Source of the DNA: Pleionea mediterranea
Lineage (GTDB): Bacteria > Pseudomonadota > Gammaproteobacteria > Enterobacterales > Kangiellaceae
NCBI RefSeq assembly: GCF_003148745.1
Contig: NZ_QGGU01000010.1
Coordinates: 130,155 to 194,154 of the forward strand
Length of the DNA stretch: 64,000 bases
Direction of reading: 5' to 3'
Under the pieces are notes generated by a model. The model did not search any database, was not told the DNA's origin, and saw only the letters and a list, made by a program, of their open reading frames with translations. Numbering within the stretch: the stretch's first letter is position 1; each line of letters starts with the position of its first letter. Positions 1 to 8,394 of the stretch are shown here, one piece after another. A program made the position numbers and the translations under genes.

Positions 1-1335
1 TCTTCAAAAAACAATAGCCCCGCAACAAAACCTGCGCTAGCCATATTACCCTTTGAAAACCTGTCGGAAGCGGCGCATTTTGATCACATAGGCGAAAGCA
101 TTGCCGAAGAGCTGTCGATCCGCATGGCGTCCCATCGCTGGTTGCCCATTATCAGTTTTCGCTCGAGCCGTCGTTACACACCGCTGGATGATTTAACCGA
201 AGCGGCCAACAAACTGGGGGCTTATTATCTGGTAACGGGTACGGTGCGTTGGAATAATGATCAGCTGCGATTAACCTGTGAGCTGAGTCATCCCAATGAT
301 CACCGGGCGTTATGGCGCGACGTATTAAGTTATCCGGTGGACAATATTATGTCGGCGATTGATGGCATCAGCAAAGCCATTGCCGCAGCATTGAATTTTG
401 AAGTGGTGTCCGATCAGGCCAGTTTGCCGCAAAGCGTTACCGGCGATGTGTGGCATCATGCCATGCGCGGCATGTGGCAACTGCATCAGCGCACGCCAGA
501 AGCCAACCAACGCGCCATGGCGCGATTTCAGGCCTGTCTGGAACTGGACGATCGCTGGGCGCTGTCCTACTGCGGGTTAGCCATGACCCTGTATCAACAA
601 CATCTGGAACAATGGCCTGCGGCAGATAACCTGCAGGCCGATTCTTTACAAGTTAGTTCTTTGTTAGATAGATCTTTAACTAATCGATCTTTAGCTAAAA
701 GCTCTGCGCTTGACACTCAATCCCTTGATGACCAGAAAACAGAAGCCCGTCAGCCAGATGCCGCAGATAAACTGCATATTATTGAGCAGTACGCGCTCAC
801 CAGTATTCGGCTCGATCCGCAAATGGCCGACGGCCATGTTATTTACGCCCTGATGCAAATGGCGCAGGGACAAATGATGGTTGCCGTGCAATCGTTGCAA
901 CAGGCGGTGCGACTGAACCCAAGTTTTGCCCATGCCCACAGCTTGCTGGGACAAATTGCCGGTATGGCCGAGCAATACGAGCAGGCAATAGAACATCTGG
1001 AATACGCCCTGCAATTAAACCCGCGCGATCCGGAACGCTGGAGTTATTTTGCCGCCCTCGCCATGACCCGGTTTGCCATGGGTGATTACTCCGGCGCCAT
1101 TCGCGATGCCGGAGAATCCTTAAGTTTCGGAAACGCTTCTGCCATTCCGCACATCGCCTTAATCGCCTCTTACGCAGCACTGGGTGAACAACATCAGGTG
1201 GTGGCCGCGTGCAACCAGTTTCGTCAGCGCTGCCCCGGTTTTCGTTTAATCGGTTTGCAACAAATGCTAAAAGGCGCCAAGCCAGAAGCGCTGGGCAAGT
1301 TAACGACTCTGCTGCAATCGGTGGGGATTGATTGA
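1..1335 (+). CDS. CadC-like TPR regulator, C-terminal part (5' end outside window)
   Basis: The reading frame is open from base 1, so the ATG at 124 is internal and the gene starts upstream of the window. Bases 37-120 encode LAILPFENLS followed by GESIAEEL, the signature of the periplasmic/TolB-like domain found after the wHTH and membrane segment of CadC-like regulators and in TPR-bearing adenylate cyclases. GAYYLVTGTVRW fits the same domain. The C-terminal half has at least two or three TPR repeats (for example around YALMQMAQGQMMVAVQSL and YEQAIEHLEYALQLNP). A Ser/Leu-rich stretch (bases about 635-735) interrupts the TPR array and looks like a local expansion. The DNA-binding domain is not visible, so regulator is inferred from the family; a plain TPR protein is possible. 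Confidence 0.75.
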   Translation, partial: SSKNNSPATKPALAILPFENLSEAAHFDHIGESIAEELSIRMASHRWLPIISFRSSRRYTPLDDLTEAANKLGAYYLVTGTVRWNNDQLRLTCELSHPNDHRALWRDVLSYPVDNIMSAIDGISKAIAAALNFEVVSDQASLPQSVTGDVWHHAMRGMWQLHQRTPEANQRAMARFQACLELDDRWALSYCGLAMTLYQQHLEQWPAADNLQADSLQVSSLLDRSLTNRSLAKSSALDTQSLDDQKTEARQPDAADKLHIIEQYALTSIRLDPQMADGHVIYALMQMAQGQMMVAVQSLQQAVRLNPSFAHAHSLLGQIAGMAEQYEQAIEHLEYALQLNPRDPERWSYFAALAMTRFAMGDYSGAIRDAGESLSFGNASAIPHIALIASYAALGEQHQVVAACNQFRQRCPGFRLIGLQQMLKGAKPEALGKLTTLLQSVGID

Positions 1336-1341
1336 GTTTCG

Positions 1342-1434
1342 AGTTTTAAGTTTTAAGTTTTAAGTTTTAAGTTTTAAGTTTTAAGTTTTAAGTTTTAAGT
1401 AAAGACTCTTCACTCGCCACTCGCCACTCGCCAC
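1342..1434. repeat. Heptad tandem array (AAGTTTT)n then (GCCACTC)n
   Basis: About eight copies of AAGTTTT (complement AAAACTT) run from 1342 to 1400, followed by about three copies of GCCACTC at 1411-1434. The array fills the gap between two convergent genes and reaches the stop codon of the minus-strand gene. Both heptads are variants of the 7-bp family seen elsewhere in the window (xxxACTY), here in opposite orientations. Confidence 0.9.
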
Positions 1435-2357
1435 TAATCAATATAATTCCCCATCAGTTTTAACGCCGGTGAGCGTTGTAGATCGCAAGGTGATACACAG
1501 TTAGCCGGTAACAAGGTGCTGCCGCCAATGAGTACATCACGACTGTTCGCACCCTGCATCAACTGTTGTTGCTCACGGTGCAAATCTATGGCGGTCATCA
1601 ACTGTGGCTGAGTTTCCGACAATAAGGATTCCAGATTACGCATTAATTCCTGATAATCCTGCTGGCTTTCCACATCGGAGGCGTCGGCCGTGGCCAGCGC
1701 TTTTAATTTATGCCGATGGGTAATGGGGATCGGCAAGCCATAAGGAACACCTTTGCTGGGGCTGGCCGACCAGTAGGTGCGTGCCACCAGTTCGGAACAG
1801 ATGATGGAATCTTCATCGTTATGCAGCACGTGCTTTTTGATCCAGTTGCGTAATTTGGTTAACGCAACCCCGCCAAACACTTCAATAATATCTTTCAATA
1901 ACGAAACATGAGTGATCTGCCGCATTAACACCAGTGTTGCCACCAGCACCAGTTCGTCGTATGCGTAGGGTGTATTTAGTAATGTATGAGACACGTCCAC
2001 CAGGGGTTTCGACGGTAAGCTCGGGCTATCTAAGGGTTCGCCCTGTTCATTATGAAAACGGTACACGTGCAAATAAGACTGATGTTCCTTTTGCCTGACT
2101 GGATCGCTGGCTTTAACGCCTTTGGTGGTGGCCTGGACGAAATGTTCGCCGTCAAAAAAAGCCGCATGCGAATAATCGCCGCCATCGAGTTTAACAATAA
2201 CATCCGAGATACAGAATTTTTTACCGGGGCAAATACCGCGCGATAAAATTACATCGCCGGGTCTCAAATCCTTTAGCGATAAATTTGCCAGTTCATTAAA
2301 ACGTTCGCCGGTCACCAGTTGTTGTTGCAAGGGTGCCGTGGTTTGATTCGACTTCAT
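1434..2357 (-). CDS. Circularly permuted NlpC/P60 (YiiX/YaeF-like) papain-fold hydrolase
   Basis: The 307-residue protein shows the permuted papain-like order: LRPGDVILSRG near residue 31, DGGDYSHAAFF with the candidate catalytic His64, and IICSELVARTYW with the candidate nucleophile Cys187. In the permuted family the His lies N-terminal to the Cys, as here. Known relatives act as amidases or thioesterases on peptides or lipids; the substrate here is unknown. There is no signal peptide, so the protein is probably cytoplasmic unless exported another way. The start is supported by AAGGAG six bases before the ATG. The gene is divergent from an unknown membrane protein at 2660. The roughly 100 residues after the Cys motif match nothing I know. 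Confidence 0.75.
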   Translation of the reverse strand: MKSNQTTAPLQQQLVTGERFNELANLSLKDLRPGDVILSRGICPGKKFCISDVIVKLDGGDYSHAAFFDGEHFVQATTKGVKASDPVRQKEHQSYLHVYRFHNEQGEPLDSPSLPSKPLVDVSHTLLNTPYAYDELVLVATLVLMRQITHVSLLKDIIEVFGGVALTKLRNWIKKHVLHNDEDSIICSELVARTYWSASPSKGVPYGLPIPITHRHKLKALATADASDVESQQDYQELMRNLESLLSETQPQLMTAIDLHREQQQLMQGANSRDVLIGGSTLLPANCVSPCDLQRSPALKLMGNYID

Positions 2358-2659
2358 GATGTTCTCCTTGTATTAGCCATGTTGTTCTCTTTAGATAAGA
2401 GATTTCATTGAAAAAACACTCCGCATTAATCAATGTGCAAAACCAGATTACTGCATAATGCGCCATAAGCCGATAATCCAAAAGGATTAGTCCCAAACTA
2501 ATGCTTCCGGGTAAGTGTTATTTTTTTCGCAAACCCTACACTGAAGATTCTCCGCCGGATAAATTTTTGAGAAAAAATATCGGTCGGGAAAATGTTTAAC
2601 CGTTATCTCATAAAGAGAAATGGCAACTGTTTTTAAACGTGTATAAAAGGAGCATTATC
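2358..2659. other. Divergent intergenic region
   Basis: This stretch separates the permuted NlpC/P60 gene from the divergent membrane-protein gene and should hold both promoters. A short hairpin TAATCC-aaa-GGATTA lies at about 2474-2489. I did not find a convincing -35/-10 pair on either strand. The downstream half is AT-rich. Confidence 0.4.
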
Positions 2660-3616
2660 ATGACACAGCTAACCCGCCTAGAAGGCACAAACATTTCATT
2701 CAATCAGGACTTTTTTGATTTAGCCAGTGTAAAGGCTTTTGGTCAGAAAGATTTACCCAAGCTAACCTTATCCGACGTGGACAGCATGGTACCCAAAGCC
2801 AGCGGTCCCGTTGAACTGGGCGATCACGTCATTACCCAGGATGAATCCATCAATCAGATAATGGATCAGGTGATTGCCGATATGGCCAAAGACAGTGACT
2901 TTCAATCGATTATCGCCAAAGACAAAAAGCAACTGTTGCAACAGGCAGAGAAAAACATTCAAAACAGTATGACCCAGGATGTTGATCCAAAACTGTTAAG
3001 AAACAATATGGAATCTCTGGTGATCACCAAAACAGAAACCGATAGCGGCGCCGACTATCTTATTAACGGCGAACAGGTATTGCACATTCCCAAACAGGAG
3101 CAAGGCACACGACTGGCTGCCAGTTTTGAAATGATACTGGCCTGGACCATGCTAATCTGGCACTCGGTTTCGTTTATCGCCACAATAGTGAGCATCTGGA
3201 TGCCAAAAGCCAGCGGCAACCGGGTAAAAACCGTCGGCAAAGTCGTACAAAAAGAAGCCTCGGCCTGGCGTAAATTTATAAACGCCATGAAGCGCATTAA
3301 AGAAGCCGCCGATAACAGCGAAAAAGTAAAGTTCTTTCTTGATGCCTTTACAAAAATCAATGTGTTTTTACAGTTAAAGAATGTTGTGAAGTCAATTTTA
3401 TCCAACTTAAAATGGTACGAAATCACCCTCGCCGTTTTACAGTTTATTACCGCCGTAGCGGCCCTGTTTGTTACCGCAGGCGCATCCATGGTGGCTAAAA
3501 TGATTAAGCTGGCGAGTAACTTGATCAGCATTGTGCAAGATGTGATACATATTTTAAAACTGGAAGGAAAACTCAGCGCCCAACTTGAGACGGGAGAACC
3601 GTCACAAGTGGCATAA
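2660..3616 (+). CDS. Hypothetical membrane protein
   Basis: I do not recognise this protein (318 residues from the ATG at 2660, which has AAGGAG eight bases upstream; an in-frame start at 2639 lacks this). The N-terminal 150 residues are polar, with Gln/Lys-rich helical stretches. A hydrophobic segment at about residues 155-180 (AWTMLIWHSVSFIATIVSIW) and another at about 260-285 (LAVLQFITAVAALFVTAGAS) suggest two membrane helices flanking a basic, helical region. There is no signal peptide. It is divergent from the permuted NlpC/P60 hydrolase; a functional link is possible but not shown. An imperfect terminator hairpin follows it. Confidence 0.6.
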   Translation: MTQLTRLEGTNISFNQDFFDLASVKAFGQKDLPKLTLSDVDSMVPKASGPVELGDHVITQDESINQIMDQVIADMAKDSDFQSIIAKDKKQLLQQAEKNIQNSMTQDVDPKLLRNNMESLVITKTETDSGADYLINGEQVLHIPKQEQGTRLAASFEMILAWTMLIWHSVSFIATIVSIWMPKASGNRVKTVGKVVQKEASAWRKFINAMKRIKEAADNSEKVKFFLDAFTKINVFLQLKNVVKSILSNLKWYEITLAVLQFITAVAALFVTAGASMVAKMIKLASNLISIVQDVIHILKLEGKLSAQLETGEPSQVA

Positions 3617-3634
3617 ACTTTTTGGATACGTGGC

Positions 3635-3697
3635 ACTCGCAGGAGTTGATATATTGACTCCTGTGAGTTTTGGTTTGTTAGTTTTTTTAGAAAACTT
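3635..3697 (+). terminator. Probable terminator after the membrane-protein gene
   Basis: ACTCGCAGGAGT (3635-3646) pairs with ACTCCTGTGAGT (about 3657-3668) with one G-T wobble, followed by T-rich DNA including a run of seven T at about 3682-3688. The T-run is not immediately after the stem, so this is a moderate call. Confidence 0.5.
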
Positions 3698-3710
3698 GAA
3701 AATTTTAAAA

Positions 3711-4325
3711 GCGTTTCGCAAAAGCTGTATGGCCGTATATTGCTCCCTTAATAAACGGCATGTCCAACATCCTTGTCGATCACGTGTAACATTTTTCTGG
3801 TCGTTAATAACTTTCAATATCTAGAGGAAATAATCAAAAGCGTTTCGCATCGCTAAAGCTGTATGCGAGTTCCTTTTTTCAAGAGCTAAAAAAGGAACCA
3901 AAAAAGCCCTATTCCGTTATCACGGGGATATTTGTTCTTAGTGTTATAAATATCTTACTTTAATACTGTTACTTATGTGTTGCACGATAACTGCTGACGC
4001 GCATTTCAAGACATACACTCATCATCGATTTTAGCCTCTATCAATTTATGAACCCTTGAGGTATAAAAGTTAAATAGTGAAGCACAAGTTTACAGCCATT
4101 CTTAACGTACTTATATTGCTCGCGTCAGCAGTCATAAAACACTGAATACCTTTCAGGAGCTGATTATTCTCAACATAGTTTTGCCGAACAAATTGCTAGC
4201 GAATCTACATGGACGTAGTGAATGCCGTTAATGCAGGAGCTATTAACGGTCAGCGACCCAGAGCTTTTGGTTACTTTTATCTCGCCTGATAAAAGTAACT
4301 CGCATGCAAGCGAAGCGATGCGAAA
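3711..4325. repeat. Modular hairpin repeat element, copy 1
   Basis: A truncated arm of type C (hairpin GCCGTwTAT..ATAAACGGC-like) at 3711-3838 precedes the complete element at 3842-4325. The element runs from terminus GTTTCGCATCGCT, through arm A (stem GTTCCTTTTTT 3869-3879 with AAAAAAGGAAC 3888-3898, then CCGTTATCACGGGG), to a 139-bp core at 3992-4130 bounded by TGCTGACGCG and CGCGTCAGCA. Arm B follows at about 4186-4313 (stems CCGTTAAT/ATTAACGG and GTTACTTTTATC/GATAAAAGTAAC), ending in the inverted terminus AGCGATGCGAAAC. No protein is encoded. Confidence 0.9.
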
Positions 4326-4479
4326 CTCCAAACGTTCAGAAAAATAAAAGCTAAACTTGCAAAGCACTATGCATCAATAATTAAAAATACGTATATTCAA
4401 CTCCAAACCCTCACAATAACCATCTATACTAATCAATCAACACAACAACTCCCAATCAACTATCAAGGAGAAATAGATC

Positions 4480-4794
4480 ATGAGCCAATACCTATTTGTA
4501 TACCACGGTGGCAGAATGCCAGAAACCGAAGAAGAAGGCGCCCAGATGATGAAAGCCTGGGAAGATTGGTTAGCCGGCATGGGTGATGATGTAGTGGACG
4601 GCGGTAACCCGGTGGGACAATCGAGCACCGTATTTCCGGATGGTTCTGTGCAAAACAATGGCGGTACTAACCCTGCCAGTGGTTACAGCATTATAAAAGC
4701 AACCAGCGATGAAGATGCGGCGACCAAAGCAAAAACCTGTCCGATTCTTGCCGCTGGCGGCACAGTGGAACTGGCGGCTATTATTGAGATGTGA
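4480..4794 (+). CDS. YCII-related domain protein
   Basis: This 104-residue protein fits the small YCII/DGPF family of dimeric alpha-beta barrel proteins. It opens with QYLFVYHGG, has a helix containing MMKAWEDWLAGMG, an SGYSIIKATSDEDAATKAK segment and a hydrophobic C-terminal strand (VELAAIIEM). Relatives are often encoded beside ECF sigma factors or act as small enzymes of unknown substrate; here no such partner is adjacent. AAGGAG lies upstream of the ATG at good spacing. It stands alone between two repeat elements, so its biological role cannot be inferred from neighbours. Confidence 0.8.
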   Translation: MSQYLFVYHGGRMPETEEEGAQMMKAWEDWLAGMGDDVVDGGNPVGQSSTVFPDGSVQNNGGTNPASGYSIIKATSDEDAATKAKTCPILAAGGTVELAAIIEM

Positions 4795-4804
4795 TTGTAA
4801 AAAC

Positions 4805-4857
4805 AGTGGCGAGTGGCGAGTGGCGAGTGGCGAGTGGCGAGTGGCGAGTGGCGAGTA
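4805..4857. repeat. Heptad tandem array (GAGTGGC)7
   Basis: About seven and a half near-perfect copies of AGTGGCG (complement GCCACTC) start ten bases after the YCII stop codon. This is the same heptad, on the opposite strand, as at 1411-1434. Confidence 0.95.
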
Positions 4858-4905
4858 TAAGTTAAGACTCAATAGACTTTAATGTCAAAGAAAAATTAAA
4901 CATCA

Positions 4906-5339
4906 TTTCGCATCGCTAACATCTGCATGGCCGTTTATTGCTACTTCCATAAACGGCATTTCCGACGTCCTTGTCGGTCACGAGTTCCTTTTTTCTCGCA
5001 GTTAATAGCGTATTAGATTAATTCTGAAACGCTTGTGCTGAATGATAACTGCTGACGCACATTTCAAGACATACATTCATCATCGATTGTAGTCTCTGTC
5101 AATTTATGAGCACTCTGAGGTACAAAAGCTAAATAATAATGCACAAGTTTACAGCCCTTCTTAACGTACTTATATTGCTCGCGTCAGCAATCATCGTTCA
5201 ATGATAGAGCATCAGAATTAATCAAATTAGTTCTTATCATACAGAACGAATATCCCCGTGATAACGGAAGAGGGCTTTTTTGGTTCCTTTTTTAGCTCTT
5301 GAAAAAAGGTACTCGCATGCAAGCGAAGCGATGCGAAAC
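4906..5339. repeat. Modular hairpin repeat element, copy 2
   Basis: The left terminus TTTCGCATCGCT (4906) is followed by arm C with hairpin GCCGTTTAT/ATAAACGGC and CCGACgtccttGTCGG, then a 140-bp core at 5050-5189 with inverted ends TGCTGACGCA and CGCGTCAGCA. Right arm A carries CCCCGTGATAACGG and the stem GTTCCTTTTTT..AAAAAAGGtAC, and ends in AGCGATGCGAAAC at 5339. It lies between two convergent genes. The core is in the same orientation as copy 1. Confidence 0.9.
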
Positions 5340-5361
5340 TCGCTACTTAAAACTTAAAACC
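5334..5361. repeat. Short mosaic heptad array
   Basis: The repeat-element end runs directly into consecutive heptads GAAACTC, GCTACTT, AAAACTT and AAAACCT, stopping at the stop codon of the DJ-1 gene. It shows that the GC-rich and AT-rich heptads are versions of one unit. Confidence 0.75.
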
Positions 5362-6387
5362 TCACTGCTTCTGCAGTTCCACTTTCATCAACACACCCTT
5401 ATCCTCATGACTATCAAGTTCATTATCAACACTTAACACCCATTTCTCTTGATTAAACGTTGCTTGCCAGCGACTTTCAGAATTTGGCAGAGCTTTCCAG
5501 TTGGTTAGTGCGGCAAACTGGTTCGATAAAATATCCTTAACACCTTGTATCGGTGATTCAGTTGAATTATCAAAACTCACTTTAAATGCTTCATACCAGT
5601 TTTGTTCATCACCATAGGCGTAGATACGATTAAACTTAACCTGCTCTGGCAGAGGCAGTTTAAATCGAGGCATAAATTTATCAGCCATTTTGCCTCGAAC
5701 AAATCCGTTATCCGGTTGCCAGTCGTATTCCACATGCATGGCAATATTACGAGCAGCATCCAAGCCTTTTATTTTTGCAACCAGATGCAATGCTGCGTCT
5801 ATGCCGGATGATAAACCCGCTGAAGTGATCACTTTTCCATTATCGACGTAGCGTTGATCCCGTACCACTTCAACCGTAGGGTATTCATTGGCAAAATAGT
5901 CCAATGATTTAAAAAAGGTAGTGGCCGTTTTATTCGACAGCAGTCCGGTTTCTGCGAGGATAAAGGATCCGGTACACACCGATAAAACGGACTCGGCTTT
6001 TGGAGCCTGCTGCTTTAACCAATCATTGGTTGGTTTATTTAACGCATTGCCATGGTTTCCTCCCGGGATCAGCAATACATCAAATTGTGGTGCATTATTA
6101 AAACTGTAATCCGGCACTACGGTCATATTCATTGCCGTTTTAAGTGGCGCTGTATTTTGAGCAATGGTTTTTACTTTAAAGCCTGCGTGACCAAAAATTT
6201 CCCACGGGCCTGTAAAGTCAATAATTTGTACACCATCGTAAATTAATATACCAACCGTGGTTTGCTTGGCGCTTTCTGAGCCATCATTTTTAGCATTCAC
6301 CATATTCCCACTCAATAGTAAAATCACCGTCATCATAAAAACTTTTAAACCTGCGTATGAAGCAAACTTATTTTTAAGCGCTTGCAT
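5362..6387 (-). CDS. Exported DJ-1/PfpI family protein
   Basis: The start at 6387 is chosen because AAGGAG sits seven bases upstream; a longer frame to 6423 has no ribosome site. The 341-residue product has a signal peptide (hydrophobic FMMTVILLLSG, residues about 17-27, then NMVNA). The DJ-1/PfpI domain at about 43-220 has GVQIIDFTGPWEIFG (Glu63), LLIPGG and the nucleophile elbow SVCTGS with Cys138, as in isocyanide hydratase-like members. The C-terminal 120 residues are an extra region of unknown fold. It is downstream of, and probably co-transcribed with, a GlxA-type regulator. The reaction is not predictable from sequence alone. Confidence 0.8.
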   Translation of the reverse strand: MQALKNKFASYAGLKVFMMTVILLLSGNMVNAKNDGSESAKQTTVGILIYDGVQIIDFTGPWEIFGHAGFKVKTIAQNTAPLKTAMNMTVVPDYSFNNAPQFDVLLIPGGNHGNALNKPTNDWLKQQAPKAESVLSVCTGSFILAETGLLSNKTATTFFKSLDYFANEYPTVEVVRDQRYVDNGKVITSAGLSSGIDAALHLVAKIKGLDAARNIAMHVEYDWQPDNGFVRGKMADKFMPRFKLPLPEQVKFNRIYAYGDEQNWYEAFKVSFDNSTESPIQGVKDILSNQFAALTNWKALPNSESRWQATFNQEKWVLSVDNELDSHEDKGVLMKVELQKQ

Positions 6388-6446
6388 ATATTCTCTCCTT
6401 TTAACTTTAAATAATAACTTCATGACTCACACACCTTTAAGCCTGT

Positions 6447-7400
6447 CTAAAATCGCTGACGATATTCCGATGGTGTTAAGCCAAACCGTTTTTTAAATAC
6501 TCGTCGAAATATATCGGCTTGACTGATCCCAATACTGTGGGCTATTTGCTCTATTTGCATGCTTGAGCTCATTAATAAACCTCTGGCATGTTCCAGCTTT
6601 AACTGTTGTAAATAATCTTTTGGTGACATTCGCATGTGTTCATTAAACACACGACGAAAATGCCGTTCACTCATGGACGCATAATCGGCCATCTGCTGCA
6701 CAGTTATCGGCTTTTGAAGGTTTTTCATCAACCACTGTTGCAATTGTTGCAATCGACTGTCGCTGCTCTGCACACTCAGTGGTGTGGCAAATTGCGATTG
6801 ATCACCGCTGCGCCTTAAATACATCACCAGATCCCGTGCAGTTGCCTGTGCCGTGCCTTTGCCCAATTCCTGTTGAATCAGAGACAAGGTTAAGTCGATA
6901 CCGGCGGTTAGGCCACCAGACGAACAAAGCTTGCCGTCAGTAATAAATAAGGGCTCGGCTTCAAAATTAATTGTTGGAAACCGTTGAACCAAATCATCAA
7001 TAAATCGCCAATGTGAACAACAGCGCTTACCTTCAAGCAATCCGGTTTGTGCCAATACATAAGCACCGGTACAAATAGAAATAATACGCGTCGCCTTATC
7101 CGCAATTTGATTGATCCAGGACATGGTTTTATCGCAATTCATCACCGCACGAGTGCCTTTGCCACCAGGAATAATTAACCAATCCAACTGCTCGACTTGT
7201 TGAAATGAGGCCTCAGCCGTCAACGCTAAGCCCGATTCCGACTTTAAACTGCGTTTATTTAACGCCAGAGTTATTAGCTCAAACGCTGGTTCTGCCCCCT
7301 GTCGGATTAGATGCTGGTTAGCAGAATCCAGAGCATCCATAGGCCCTGATATATCCAGCAGTTGCAGTTGTTCGAATAATAAGAAACCGACACGTTTCAT
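6447..7400 (-). CDS. GlxA/FtrA-type AraC family transcriptional regulator with DJ-1 domain
   Basis: The 317-residue protein has an N-terminal DJ-1/PfpI-like domain (VGFLLFEQLQLLDISGPMDAL, IIPGG, SICTGAYVLA with Cys110) and a C-terminal AraC/XylS helix-turn-helix pair over the last 100 residues (QQMADYASMSERHFRRVF, IEQIAHSIGISQADIFRRVF). This is the architecture of GlxA-like activators. It lies 59 bp upstream of the exported DJ-1 gene on the same strand, so the two likely form an operon and may sense and process the same compound. Its N-terminal domain resembles that partner, suggesting duplication, but this is inference. Confidence 0.85.
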   Translation of the reverse strand: MKRVGFLLFEQLQLLDISGPMDALDSANQHLIRQGAEPAFELITLALNKRSLKSESGLALTAEASFQQVEQLDWLIIPGGKGTRAVMNCDKTMSWINQIADKATRIISICTGAYVLAQTGLLEGKRCCSHWRFIDDLVQRFPTINFEAEPLFITDGKLCSSGGLTAGIDLTLSLIQQELGKGTAQATARDLVMYLRRSGDQSQFATPLSVQSSDSRLQQLQQWLMKNLQKPITVQQMADYASMSERHFRRVFNEHMRMSPKDYLQQLKLEHARGLLMSSSMQIEQIAHSIGISQADIFRRVFKKRFGLTPSEYRQRF

Positions 7401-7424
7401 CCTTAGCCTCGCTATTAGAATACC

Positions 7425-7449
7425 TAGCTTAAATTCACTTTAGCTTAAA
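7425..7449. promoter_or_regulatory. Direct repeat TAGCTTAAA x2 upstream of the GlxA-type gene
   Basis: TAGCTTAAA at 7425-7433 and again at 7441-7449, 16 bp apart, lies 25-50 bp before the regulator's start codon. AraC-family proteins bind direct repeats, so this could be an autoregulatory site, but AT-rich DNA gives such repeats by chance. The rest of 7450-7679 shows nothing I can identify. Confidence 0.3.
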
Positions 7450-7679
7450 CCAACACAAGCCGAAATGACATATATACGACTTTTTCGGCCATATTCACTG
7501 TATCTCACTTAGGTAATCGTGTTGCATAGGATGAATTGGTGCATCTACATGACTGGGAAGTTTGAAGTGATAAGTCTGAAGAGCAGACTTTCTAGCAGGA
7601 TAGTTGGCTTTGGGGTTTTAGTACGGTGTTTAGCGAGCACTAGGTGAGTATGCTATGAGTTTTATTTTTTATGAAAACC

Positions 7680-8349
7680 GTTTCGCATCGCTAGCGCTGT
7701 ATGGCCGTTTATTGCTCCCTTCATAAACGGCATTTTCGACATCCTTGTCGGTCACGAGTTCCTTTTCCTGGCAGTTAATAACTTGCTGCATATAGAGGAA
7801 AGAATCAAAAGCGTTTCGCATCGCTAAAGCTGTATGGCCGTTTATTGCTCCCTTCATAAACGGCATTTCCGACATCCTTGTCGGTCACGAGTTACTTTTA
7901 TCAGACGAGATAAAAGTAACCAAAAGCTCTGGGTCGCTGACCGTTAATAGCTCCTGCATTAACGGCATTCACTACGTCCATGTAGATTCGCTAGCAATTT
8001 GTCCAGAGAGTTTGTTAACAATATTTTAAATTGAACGATATCCCTTGTTTGATAACTGCTGACGCGAGCTATATAAGTACGTTAAGAAGGGCTGTGAATT
8101 TGTGCTTTACTACAAATAATTATACTGAAATATGATACGTTCATAAATCTTCAATGCTTACAGACAATAATGAATATATGTCTTGAAATACGCGTCAGCA
8201 ATTATCATACAACACCGAGCATCAGTATTAAGGTTAGATATTCATTACACTCAGAACGAATATCCCCGTGATAACGGAATAGGGCTTTTTTGGTTCCTTT
8301 TTTAGCTCTTGAAAAAAGGAACTCGCATACAGCGATAGCGATGCGAAAC
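7680..8349. repeat. Modular hairpin repeat element, copy 3 (double left arm, inverted core)
   Basis: The terminus GTTTCGCATCGCT appears at 7680 and again at 7812, giving two arm-C units in tandem (hairpin GCCGTTTAT..ATAAACGGC and CCGACATCCTTGTCGG in each); the second passes into arm B (GTTACTTTTATC stem, then CCGTTAAT/ATTAACGG). The 144-bp core at 8057-8200 is inverted relative to the other copies: its left end continues GAGCTATATAAGTACG. Arm A follows and ends in AGCGATGCGAAAC at 8349. Small open frames here are by-products of the repeat. Confidence 0.9.
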
Positions 8350-8394
8350 TCGAAACTCGAAACTCGAAACTCGAAACTTAAAACTTAAAACTTA
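8343..8394. repeat. Heptad array GAAACTC x4 grading into AAAACTT
   Basis: The repeat-element end GCGATGC leads straight into four GAAACTC units, one GAAACTT, then two AAAACTT, ending at the stop codon of the phospholipase D gene at 8392. Confidence 0.92.

Noticed and set aside
3842..4325. Repeat elements considered as IS elements with a degraded transposase
   Set aside because: No frame in any copy resembles a transposase, and the copies are too short; they are better described as non-coding modular repeats.
7669..7875. Open frame of 68 codons inside repeat copy 3
   Set aside because: It translates the two tandem arm-C hairpins on the minus strand, has an internal duplication that follows the DNA repeat and no ribosome site. 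It is a by-product of the repeat.
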